A DNA stretch of 64,000 nucleotides from Cephalotrichum gorgonifer (taxonomy: Eukaryota > Ascomycota > Sordariomycetes > Microascales > Microascaceae): NCBI GenBank assembly GCA_900312665.1, contig ONZQ02000008.1, positions 1 through 64,000 on the forward strand, written 5' to 3'. Shown here in pieces: positions 33,915-43,046 of this stretch (positions are counted from its first letter, which is position 1; each line of letters starts with the position of its first letter). Both the position numbers and the translations under genes were made by a program. Under the pieces are notes generated by a model. The model searched no databases. It was not told where the DNA came from and saw only the letters and a list, made by a program, of their open reading frames with translations.

Positions 33915-35289
33915 ATGACCGACCACGATCCCTCAAACATACCAGACTCGACCGACTGGCTCACCACGCCGCTGCGGGGTTTATCCGCGGTCGAGTCTGC
34001 GCTTCGATGTCAAGTTTGCCGCGATTTCTATAAGACGCCCATGCTTACCACCTGCCTGCACACCTTTTGCTCGATATGCATCCGCAGGGCGCTTGCCAAC
34101 GAAGGAAAGTGCCCATTATGTCGAGCGCCCGAGCAAGAGTCAAAGCTACGATGGAACGGGGCTCTAGACGATGTGGTGGGCGCATTCATCAACACACGGC
34201 CGGCAGTCCTAGATTTTGCCACAGCTGGAGCACGGGAATCCAGGCCTTCTCCAAAGCGGAAACTAGAGCACGTATCTCCCCAAGACACCGGCGACGATAC
34301 TTCACGAAAGCGGCTACGATCGTCCGCAAGATTAAACAGGACACGGGGTGCGGAAGCGATGGCGGAGATAGCGCGGCAAGAAATCAACCTAGTTGAGGAT
34401 TCCGGCGATGATGAGTACGAGGACAACCGTGTGTTTCCGTCCCGTGCCCCCTCCGGCAATATATATATGTACTCATCCGCTAATCCCCCTTGAAACAGGC
34501 GATGATGGACTGGTTCCATGCCCGATGTGTAACCGCCGAATGAAGGAATGGCAGGTGTTCAGCCATCTGGACAAGTGCGCCGTGGGCCCGGCCGACTCTC
34601 CCCGAAGTCCCGCCAGGGAACTGCCGACGTCAACCAACTTCCTAAATCCCAGTCCTCGCAAGCAACAAACTAAATTCGAACGGCTACCAGCTATAAACTA
34701 CTCAATGCTCAAAGACCAGGCGCTGCGGAAGAAGATGTCTGACCTAGGGATATCAACAGGCGGCTCCCGCGCACTCCTGGAACGACGGCATCGGGAGTGG
34801 TGCACCATCTGGAATGCAAACTGCGATTCTGTGAAACCAAAGTCACGCCCTCAGCTTATACGCGATCTTGAAATCTGGGAACGTTCACAAGGGGGCCGGG
34901 CCACCCCAGCATCCCGTCTAGCGCAGACTTCCGCCTCGGTCAAGGACAAGGACTTTGACCGCGGCGCGTGGGCAGCTAAGCACGGCTCTTCATTCAAAGA
35001 CTTGATAGCCAGTGCCCGGCGGGGTTGTCCACCGAAACAAAGACCTGACAAGGTCGAGGGTGGACAGAAGACAGGCGACCTCTCCGTGGCTGATGACAGC
35101 ACTACTGAGCAGACAGCCACCGATGATTTAGCACATGCCGCAGGGGTGGACATTATAGATTACTTGGTGGACAGCAGCACTTGCGAACAGAGAGTCATTG
35201 ATGATTCGGCGGATGAACTCGAGCTGAGTGTCATAGATTCCATGGTGGACGGTGCTTGCGATCAGAAAGCCATTGAGCCCGGCGAATGA
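33915..35289 (+). CDS. Postreplication repair E3 ubiquitin ligase Rad18
   Basis: RING E3 that with Rad6 monoubiquitinates PCNA at stalled forks, starting translesion synthesis. Exons: 33915-34428 and 34499-35289, 434 residues. The RING lies at residues 32-69 with C32-x2-C, C47-x-H49, C52-x2-C55 and C66-x2-C69. After the intron a UBZ-type zinc finger begins near residue 179 (CPMCNRRMKEWQVFSHLDKC). A SAP domain follows (YSMLKDQALRKKMSDLGIST), matching Rad18 order. The Rad6-binding region is expected after it. The C-terminal 65 residues contain two and a half imperfect 26-residue acidic repeats (35089-35286) that I do not know from other Rad18 proteins. The donor used is GTGTGT rather than GTAAGT, chosen by phase and by the intact zinc finger. 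Confidence 0.94.
35089..35286 (+). repeat. Imperfect 26-residue repeats in RAD18 C-terminus
   Basis: In-frame units start at 35089, 35167 and 35245. They read ADDSTTEQTATDDLA..., VDSSTCEQRVIDDSA... and VDGACDQKAIE (partial). Each of the first two is 26 residues (78 nt) long and ends with an acidic/hydrophobic stretch, VDIIDYL or SVIDSM, resembling SUMO-interacting motifs (inference). Confidence 0.7.
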
Positions 35290-35563
35290 ACGTTCTCGAC
35301 CCCTCGGGTGGTGGCCGATGCAACTTGCTAGACCCCAGGTTCGATAGTGGCACAAAGATGGCAGTGGGAAGAGTGTGCTTTTTTTTATAGCATGGATGGT
35401 GCATTTCGAAACCGTTTTACTCAATATTACATGTAGATATAGATCCTGTTACCCATGGGGCCCTAATAATAGTGTCTCCCCCCCCTAAACAGCTAGACTA
35501 TTCCCGACTCTTATGTCTAAGGCCGCTGACATTGGGAGCGACTAGGAACGACCACTGCGTAGT

Positions 35564-37048
35564 CTAGGACTCAAGCGTTGGCTCATCGAGTGACAATTTT
35601 CGAATCTCATGTGTAAGGCTGCTTGTTGGCGTTCCCGGCGCCGCATTTGCCGCCTCGTTCGTTGCAGCCTGTCCCGGTATTGTCTGCGCGACCTTCGGTA
35701 TGCCATCGAGTCGTGCTTCCAGGTCCTCGACTTCTCGGGCTTCCTTTGCTGCCTCGGCCGCTTTCTCTAACTCCCCGGCCTTTAACCTTTCGGAGGCTTC
35801 TAGCTCCGCCAACTCGTCATCAATCTCCGCCTCGTCGACGGCAATGGATTCGGAACCAGCAGAGGCTAGGACATCTCCGACCTCGTCCACCTCGCCCATC
35901 TGCTCCCTCAAAGAATCGACGGCTTGTTCCACCCTCTCAACTCCTCCCACTTGCTTATTGAGGCTCTGTAGGACACCGGTTGAGGCTTCCATGACCTTCA
36001 CCAACTGGACGTGGTCGGAGGCCTGCTCTATCTTGTCCGCCACTTGTTCGAGTTGACTCAGGGTCGCGTGGCGCTTCTCAAGGCATGCCTCGGTCAACTT
36101 TCTAGACTTCAGCAGCGCCAGGGCCGATACTCGGTTGTTGCGGGCCACATGTTCTTTCGCCTTGATAGTAAGCTCCTCTATCCGTCTCTCCATGAGCGAT
36201 GTCTGGGCTTTGAGGTCCTCGATGAGTTCCTTGAGGGATGATATTGCGGCATCCTCTTCGGTGATGGTGTGCAGGCCAGATTTCGAGCCTTGGCTTTGGA
36301 GTTTGATAGTTTTCCCGTCGTAGGCTATGAGTCCTTTGTCGCGTGAGGCATACTTTAGCAACACCTCCATGTCTCTTTCGGAGAGGAGTTTGCCCTTGAC
36401 AAGACTCCCTGAAAATGTCTTGTAAAAGTGCTGTTTTGTGAAGGCCCGCTCGAGGACGGAGGCCGTGTTCGAGGTGTGCTCGGCCAAGGCCTTCGTCGCC
36501 GTCTCCAGGTTCTTTACCACAACATATCTGCCATGGGGTAGTTTATCCTCTCCTTTGGTGCCATCACCGGCCCAGACCCGTTGAGCAGCCCAGCTCAGGA
36601 TGCTCTTCGGAAGACTGGCCCAAGACTGGGCGTAGATGCTCTCGCTGGCAAGCAGGAATTCGTCGAGGGGAAGAAAGTCCTTCTCGGAAACCGCCTGATT
36701 AACCACGGCGCCCAAAGCCAGAGGCCGGCCAAATTGCTTGTATTCCAGGCCGCGAACGAGCCGTTCGTCTACGGGCACGGTAAGGAGGTCGGAAGTCGAT
36801 CCTGCGGAAGATACGCGGCCATCCCAAGCGGCTCGGGAGAGTGCTTCCCGCCAGGCGGCGACATTTGCCTGGAACCCGTCCGGATTCAGCAACTTTTGCG
36901 ACCGGAAGTCCGAATATAACGCGGGCAAGCGAGCTCTGAAGGAACATTATTTTCTCGATTAGAACACTGGCTGACGCGGTATGTCACGATTCTCCTACCT
37001 TCTGAAATTCGTATCGTTCTGCACCAGGAACTCGGCGATGTCGCCCAT
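35564..37048 (-). CDS. ESCRT-III-like protein Chm7 (CHMP7), Snf7 family
   Basis: Nuclear-envelope adaptor of ESCRT-III, involved in sealing the nuclear membrane and in surveillance of pore assembly. Exons: 36999-37048 and 35564-36935, 473 residues. The first exon supplies MGDIAEFLVQNDTNFRR, which joins ARLPALYSDFRSQKLLNPDGF, so the start lies at 37048. Residues about 20-220 form the winged-helix-like N-terminal half of CHMP7, with VVVKNLETATKALAEHT and ERDMEVLLKYASRDKGLIAYDGKTIKL. The C-terminal half is the Snf7 domain: a helical stretch with MERRIEELTIKAKEHVARNN, ALALLKSRKLTEACLEKRH, a second coiled segment and DEAEIDDELAELEASERLK near the acidic end. An ACGCGT lies 25 nt upstream of the ATG. 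Confidence 0.93.
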
Positions 37049-37633
37049 CTTGTCCCGAGTTGAAAGAGACGCACGCGTCGCTCTGAGGGGGAAGGCAGGT
37101 CGCGCGCGGTCTCGGCCACAAGAAGTGTCTAATTGTCTGAAGCTGTGGAGAGTCGCACAATTCAAGGCTTGCGGGAGGAGCGTCGGTCACGCTGGCACGA
37201 AGTCGATAACGTTTGTCATCTGCAGCAGGCAGGCCTGAATGTATATTAATTCGTATAAGCTCTTATCTGAGGAGATTGGAGTGGTCGAACGGGGAAGCTG
37301 GGAAAGGTCAACAAGACTGAGATGATAGCCTTGCAGCCATTCTCGCCCACCAGAAGCTTATGGTTGTTGGCAGGCAGCATCCCTAGCAGCCTGGCCAAGC
37401 AAGTTAGCGACTCCACCCGCTGACGCTAAAACCTGCAGAGCCAACTACAGCTCTCTTACAACAATGCACACATCGGGGTTGGCTGATAAAGTGCTGCCCC
37501 GCAGATATTGCATTGTTAACTCGTGGAGCTGCTCATACAATATAACCTCGAATCTTGAATGCTCGTTCGGGGGCTTCTCTGTGGCTCTCGTGCTCTGGCA
37601 TCCAAAAACACACCGGTTCTATCATATTTGAAT
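37049..37633. other. Divergent promoter interval between CHM7 and REX4
   Basis: This interval of about 585 bp lies between outward-facing genes. It includes an ACGCGT at 37073-37078 in the CHM7 leader. No extra gene is seen. Confidence 0.4.
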
Positions 37634-38626
37634 ATGCAAGAGGAACTTTCTTGTAACTGGAAGAAGCTCCAGGCCAAGATCCAGACCGGGTCAACTCGGC
37701 AGCAACCGTCTCGGAAGAGAAAGTCTGGAGAGCAGCCTCAATCTATTCATCGAAAGCGTCCGAGGAAGTCTTACGACCCCGAGAGTCGGGATCTCACACG
37801 TGCGGCGTCCTCGTCGGAGAAGCTCACTTCCAATATGGGGATATCGCAGAGCTCAAAGATCGAAGTTACTGGGCGTGATACCAAAACCCCCGCCTCCCTC
37901 GGACTTTGGGTGGGTGGAAATGATCCATCCGCCGAAGATCTGGCAGAGGCATACCGCCTAGGCCTCAAGGGCAACGCCTTGCTTACTGCTGAGAAGGAAA
38001 GGCCAAACGAGGGCCTCGCGCAGGGCGTCGAGCTAGGAAAGTATGTGGCTCTGGACTGTGAGATGGTCGGAGTAGGGCCCGACGGGTCTCAGTCCTTTCT
38101 GGCTCGTGCGAGCGTTGTTGATTTCCACGGCCGGCAAGTGTACGACTCCTTTGTGAGGCCGCAGGAGAGGGTTACTGATTGGCGGACGAGCATCACCGGC
38201 ATCGGTCCGGCCCAAATGAAATTTGCCAGGCCCTTCAACGAGGTGCAGTCACAAGTTGCTGAGATCCTCCACGGCCGGATCCTCGTGGGACACGACGTCG
38301 GGCATGATCTTGCGGTCCTGCAACTGAAGCACTCGGCGAAGGACACCCGGGACACCGCTAAATTCCTTCCCTTTCGTGCCTATGGAAATGGGGGCAAGCC
38401 TTCTTTGAGAAGTCTCTCCCGGGCGATCCTGGGCGTGGAGATACAAGACGGGGTCCATTCCAGCATAGAGGATGCCAAGGCCACGATGGCCGTCTTCAGG
38501 ATGCATAAGCCAGCCTTCGATGTGGACCACTCTAACAGATTTCCCGACACTTCGTCTACTCGGCAACGGAAGCCAACGAAGGAGAAGGCTGCCCAGAGGA
38601 AAAAGAAAAGGATACGGAAGAAGTGA
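37634..38626 (+). CDS. RNA exonuclease 4 (Rex4), DEDDh family
   Basis: 3'-5' exoribonuclease linked to pre-rRNA processing in the nucleolus. Single exon. From the ATG at 37634 the protein has 330 residues and starts MQEELSCNWKKLQAKIQ, which matches the family's N-terminal motif. An in-frame ATG at 37559 would add 25 residues and cannot be excluded. The exonuclease domain begins YVALDCEMVGVGPDG (ExoI, catalytic D and E). Next come RASVVDFHGRQVYDSFVRP, ILVGHDVGHDLAVL (ExoII) and GVHSSIEDAKATMAVF (ExoIII, catalytic H and D). The tail is very basic (KEKAAQRKKKRIRKK), consistent with nucleolar targeting. It converges on the CFA synthase gene with 200 bp between stops. Confidence 0.93.
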   Translation: MQEELSCNWKKLQAKIQTGSTRQQPSRKRKSGEQPQSIHRKRPRKSYDPESRDLTRAASSSEKLTSNMGISQSSKIEVTGRDTKTPASLGLWVGGNDPSAEDLAEAYRLGLKGNALLTAEKERPNEGLAQGVELGKYVALDCEMVGVGPDGSQSFLARASVVDFHGRQVYDSFVRPQERVTDWRTSITGIGPAQMKFARPFNEVQSQVAEILHGRILVGHDVGHDLAVLQLKHSAKDTRDTAKFLPFRAYGNGGKPSLRSLSRAILGVEIQDGVHSSIEDAKATMAVFRMHKPAFDVDHSNRFPDTSSTRQRKPTKEKAAQRKKKRIRKK

Positions 38627-38826
38627 TGCTACATCCCGCCATCTACCTTCTAACGTCCAGAACGTCCGCTCACCGGATACAGTTCCCCAGGCTTGCTTCT
38701 CGGATATTGTCACCCAACGTTGGGTATGGCTCGAATGCCACTCGATTCCTCAATACCTGCACCTAAACATACCAAGATGCAATCGTATATATATATGGAG
38801 AATCAAAATATATGCAGGCTGTGTTG

Positions 38827-40503
38827 CTAAAGTGGGATTCCCTCCATCAACTCCATCGCCCCCTCTCGACCGACGGTTATGATCACATCCCCGAGAGTTT
38901 TGGTGACAAATCCCGCCTCGCAATAGGTGAAATAATACTAGACTCACGTTAGTCCACTCGCGTCTGGATATCTCGAGGAGCGACCATGTGCAAGGTCTGG
39001 ATCGATGGGCACCATCTACCTCCCACTTTCGCCGAAACACCTCGATCTCGGCCTGGCCCATTCCCGGGTGCTCCTTCTGGAGGGCGGGCTGAATTTCTGC
39101 TTCAAAGTTGGCGTGAAAGGCTTTATTCCACAGCCGCAGGGTTCTCGCATAATGGCCGCCAATGTTTTCCACCTTTTCTACTATCAACGTCCCTCGCGAA
39201 GCCGCTGTGATGTGGTTCAAGAGTTGGGTGATGGATGGCAGGTAGCCGCCGGGGAAAATGTAGTGTGAGATGAAGCTGGCCTGTCTGTTAGTCTCCCCCT
39301 TTTTTTCTAGGGCGGTTGGGTGACCGGGTAACTTACTCCTCGGACCTGGAGTATGCATCATGCCGGCCTTCTGGCATAGTAATACACTGGAACATGGCAA
39401 TGCCTCCATCCCGCTTCAAGAGCCTATCGATGCACTCAAAATACGTTCTCAGGTACTCTGGCCCCACGGCTTCTAGCATCTCGATGGAGACAATCTTATC
39501 GAAGGGAACTTCAGGGATAGGGAGTTCTCGGTAGTCCACGAGTTTCACTTCAACTCTGGCTTCGAGGCCGGCCGCCCGAATCCGCTCCTCGGCGAGATCC
39601 TGCTGCCTCTTAGACAGAGTGAGGCTAGTTACACGGCAACCTGTCCGCTTTACAGCCTCGATTGCGAATGAGCCCCAGCCAGTTCCAATCTCGAGCACAT
39701 GGTCGGACGACTTAATCCTCGCGCCGTCGATGAACCTGCGCAACTTCGTCATCTGTGCGTCCTCCAGGAGCTCGGGGGTCTCCTTGTATCCACTCCGGCC
39801 GGGTTGCATATCCCAGATCGGACATGAGTATGTCATGTCTGGAGAGAGAAAAGCAGCAAACATCTCGTTGCTGATGTCGTAGTGGGCAGCTATGTTCAAG
39901 AGGGCATTGGATAGGGTGTTTGTGTTCCGTGCGATGCTCGATACCACTGATGAGACGGCCGATGCCCATGTCGTGCCGTCACCGAGCCGGTCTCGGTTCA
40001 GGATAAACAGCTTAGGGAGGTAAGGATAGAAAGTCAGTTTTCCTATTCCACGCTTACACTCGCATGGTGCAGTAGCATGATAGCTAGTCCTAGGTCCCGG
40101 GTGTGTTCAGGTCTAACGTTACCTTGAAGAAAGAAGTCAGATCCGCACATTCTACTTCACCTAGCATGTACGCCTCAGCGAAACCCATGTCGGCAAATAA
40201 AAACGCACGCATCCAGAAGGCATCCTGCTTCACGACCAAAGTAGCCCAGGGACCGGCGGCGGTTTGGGCGTGGGTAGTACCGTGGCGTTTCGACGAGAGC
40301 TCCTGTCCGAATGTGTGGTTCGTTTCGCAAGGTTCGTCTACCAAGACTAGTGTTCCAGCCTTAATTTGGGAAAATATCGAGAGCACGGCAGGCTTGGCTA
40401 TGGAAAGGGCGGGAAGCCATGTTAGGCCGCCGACTTTGTTCCGAACACCGTCCGCCGCCCTCGAGAGCGGCCTGGCAACCTCTGGGGGTAGAGAAGGCCA
40501 CAT
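38827..40503 (-). CDS. Cyclopropane-fatty-acyl-phospholipid synthase-like SAM methyltransferase
   Basis: Predicted enzyme that transfers a methylene group from S-adenosylmethionine to the double bond of membrane acyl chains. Exons: 40123-40503, 39337-40010, 39020-39284 and 38827-38937, 476 residues. Features are the N-terminal domain with GDMGFAEAYMLGEVEC-like text, TLSNALLNIAAHYDISNEMF, SPDMTYSCPIW, the SAM-binding motif VLEIGTGWGSFAIEA (about residues 230-244), IVSIEMLEAVGPEYLRTYF, SHYIFPGGYLPS and the end KWEYYFTYCEAGFVTKTLGDVIITVGRE. The last intron (38938-39019) was set because it restores KWE|YYF and contains a CTAAC branch site. No membrane helices, unlike sphingolipid C9-methyltransferases. 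Such genes in fungi are often discussed as acquired from bacteria; here there is no compositional sign of it. Confidence 0.92.
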
Positions 40504-41083
40504 TTTTCGGGGGGGGAGGCAGCACGCAGGTTCACGGCAGTTGAACTAGGTTAGGGGGTTTTATGAGTGACGCAGGTGGCCGGGATATACGACGAATGTG
40601 AGAGGAGGAGATGCCACTGGTCGGACCTGGTGTTGGTGCCCCTTCGCTGGAGTATCGTGCCCCCAACTTTTTCTGGCCTTTTTCTATTCACCTGGGGATG
40701 TTGTGCCAGGAAGATGGAGCGAGACGGCAGGAAGACCATCACCTTTTAGGAGACGGGTACGGAACTTAGAATATACTACAGACCGCCGAGCAGGAAGCCC
40801 ATACTTTGACTGAAACACTGATATGCGTCCGTTCGGACCAGCGCGAACCCGAGTTCGAATTTTGGTTGTATAGTACATGGCTAGTTGGATGGCTACCGTT
40901 ACCACGGTACTCCTACGCACGACCAATGTGAACGGTCCTAGAGGCCCCGAAGCCGGCTGAAAATGTTGTTCGCAGGGGGTCCGGGAGGTATTCAAGTTCG
41001 GCAGGGCTAGAGATACCCGAACCCGAGTGCGGGTGTCGCTATGGGAAACTGGGAGGAGACGGCGATAGGAGGATTGTCAGTTT

Positions 41084-41103
41084 NNNNNNNNNNNNNNNNN
41101 NNN
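41084..41103. other. Assembly gap (20 N)
   Basis: Twenty undetermined bases. The true gap length is unknown; twenty may be a placeholder. It falls in intergenic sequence and breaks no gene model. Confidence 0.99.
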
Positions 41104-41773
41104 GGGGGGCGGCGACCCGGAAGCTCTGGTCCGATATATTACAAGCTTCTACTACCGAAGAGTTGCTCCGCCCGAGTGCTCGGACATGAGCGTATTCTGT
41201 TCTACTACTTACAAAGGATAGACGAGAAGGCCCAGGGCACTGTGGAGAGAACACGGCGTATATAGAGGAGGAATGCACCCGTGACCCATGGAGGGGATCA
41301 AGCCCGTTATTGTTTCAAGGGAGCTGATGGCACTGCGGTTGACGCAATCCGAGCCATCACGATGCGTCCTTGACCCGAAACTAACATATCTGTGGTTAGT
41401 TGTCGAGGCTCTCTGAAACGAGCGGCATACGGGTGAAAACGCACGGATATGCCGGTTTCTTTTTTCGTAAATCGGGATATAAAACTCGGGAAGGAACGAA
41501 GACACTGCCGGTAAAGGGCGAGCGGTTAAGGTCTAATATAAGCTCCGCCTTATGGCTGTGACAACGACTTGGCATTTCAATTCCACTTACAAAGGTGGTG
41601 GGTGCGATACCGAAGTTGCACCGAGCGGCTGGGATTATGGTATTAGTGGGCTTGGTGCGAGTTCCAATTGGCGTCGCTGATATTACTCTAAGCGATCATG
41701 CAAATGCTGGAGCCCGCTTAACATACATGCCTGGCCCTATAATAACGGATCTCTTGGCGCCGGAGCTACCGCG

Positions 41774-41779
41774 ACGCGT
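41774..41779. promoter_or_regulatory. ACGCGT (MCB-like) upstream of RNH203
   Basis: A perfect ACGCGT hexamer lies 137 bp before the RNH203 ATG. This is the core of the MluI cell-cycle box bound by MBF in yeasts; activity here is inferred. Confidence 0.4.
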
Positions 41780-41915
41780 CCCCGTCACGTTTGGAGGAGA
41801 GCCCAGCGAACGGTTATCCCCAGGGACGAGGTGCAGTTGGTTTCTAGGACTACATCTGGAACCAAGGATTTTTTTTTTCAAATCTCAATCCCGGACTGCC
41901 CGCATATCCGCAAAC

Positions 41916-42573
41916 ATGCCCCAACCTGTGCTCAGTATACAAGGTGGCGACAAGCCCGAGGGACCTGTCTCCGTCAACCTCCTGCCCTGCAAAGTTCACC
42001 ACGATGGCCCGATAGGATCAATACAGGCCCACTGGTCAGTGGATAAACCAGAAGGTAGCAAACTGCCCAGATACATCCCTGATGAAGAGACACCCCAAAG
42101 TTCCCAGCATTGACATTGACACTCGCACGGGTAGGTGGAACCCCGACGGCATACTTTCGAGGCCGCAAGCTTCATGGGACGACAGTCAAGATCCCAGAAG
42201 CCTTCCGAGGGGTATTAGTCCAGAAGCAGGACGACAAGCCCACAGGCCAAGCCGAGAATACGGACAATGGCCTAGACGATGGCCTAGACGAAGGCCCCGA
42301 CGATGCACCGGAAGGTAGATTGCAGACCACGGGAGAGTTCCAGGATTTGATGATATGGGGCCACGAGTCTGTTGCCGATTCGTCGTCGGACAACTACCTG
42401 AGAGGCATGGAAGAATGGATTGAAGTGTCAAACAGGGTAGGTGAAACAAACATGGCACCTTCGTTGAGGCTCCCTCTGGCCGAAATACATACTCCGTACT
42501 GATCGCTCGCCAGATCCATTCTTTCGCACCGGAGGCTTCTCAGGAGGGGATGCACGGGGAGAAGCAGCCGTAG
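41916..42573 (+). CDS. Ribonuclease H2 subunit C (Rnh203-like)
   Basis: Non-catalytic subunit of RNase H2, which removes ribonucleotides from DNA and degrades RNA:DNA hybrids. Exons: 41916-42054, 42135-42436 and 42514-42573, 166 residues. The N-terminus has the RNASEH2C signature VSVNLLPCKVHHDGPIGS. After the first intron comes GGTPTAYFRGRKLHGTTVKIP and RGVLVQK, and near the end LMIWGHESVADSSSDNYLRG and MEEWIEVSNR. The middle carries an acidic insert with two tandem GLD(D/E)G units at about 42270-42300. The last intron is inferred; without it the frame stops at 42502 with a divergent tail, while splicing gives IHSFAPEASQEG. First and second exon are firm. Confidence 0.88.
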
Positions 42574-42869
42574 CAGAGAGCGCGGTTTGGGCTTATTGAT
42601 GACTTAAAGAGACGATACTTGTATATAACCTTACGTTGAACTTAATACCTACCTGTGCACAAGCGCAATCCTCCTGTATTGCAACGTAACGGCGAGGATA
42701 TGACGTACCATAAAAGAGCCCCAAAGGGTGGCAGGTATAGGTAATACAAAGAGCCATACTTGAGTGCGCATTCATTTATCCGATCAGTCGTCCCCCTTCA
42801 AGAATTGACTTCCTTCAATTGCCAAATACGGACTAGCGGCCCTGCAAGCCATTAAACCCCTGGCTAGGA

Positions 42870-42899
42870 ACGCGCTTCGACGCGCCCGACGACGCGAAA
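42870..42899. promoter_or_regulatory. Cluster of ACGCG / CGCGAAA elements upstream of MCM6
   Basis: Three ACGCG cores at 42870-42874, 42880-42884 and 42892-42896 are spaced 10 and 12 nt apart. The last overlaps CGCGAAA at 42893-42899. They lie about 150-180 bp before the MCM6 ATG. MCM genes are classic G1/S targets of such elements in yeasts; the role here is inferred. Confidence 0.6.
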
Positions 42900-43046
42900 T
42901 TCATCAACCCCGCGCCACAAATTCCACCCTACCTTGATCCCTCATTTCTCCACCCTTCGAACAGCCACAACTACCACCTCTTGTCGCTGTAGAGATATCC
43001 TCGTCCCATCGGCGTCCTCCCCCCCCTATCTCTATCTGCCACAACA

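Larger units (their letters stand above)
40504..41915. other. Long divergent interval with an assembly gap
   Basis: This 1.4-kb interval lies between the CFA synthase and RNH203 starts and contains the N run at 41084-41103. Frames in it look non-coding. Both promoters should lie here. Because of the gap, a small gene or exon around 41.1 kb cannot be fully excluded. Confidence 0.4.

Noticed and set aside
38827..40503. Horizontal acquisition of the CFA synthase from bacteria
   Set aside because: The gene has four exons, normal fungal introns and composition like its neighbours; nothing in this window supports a recent transfer.
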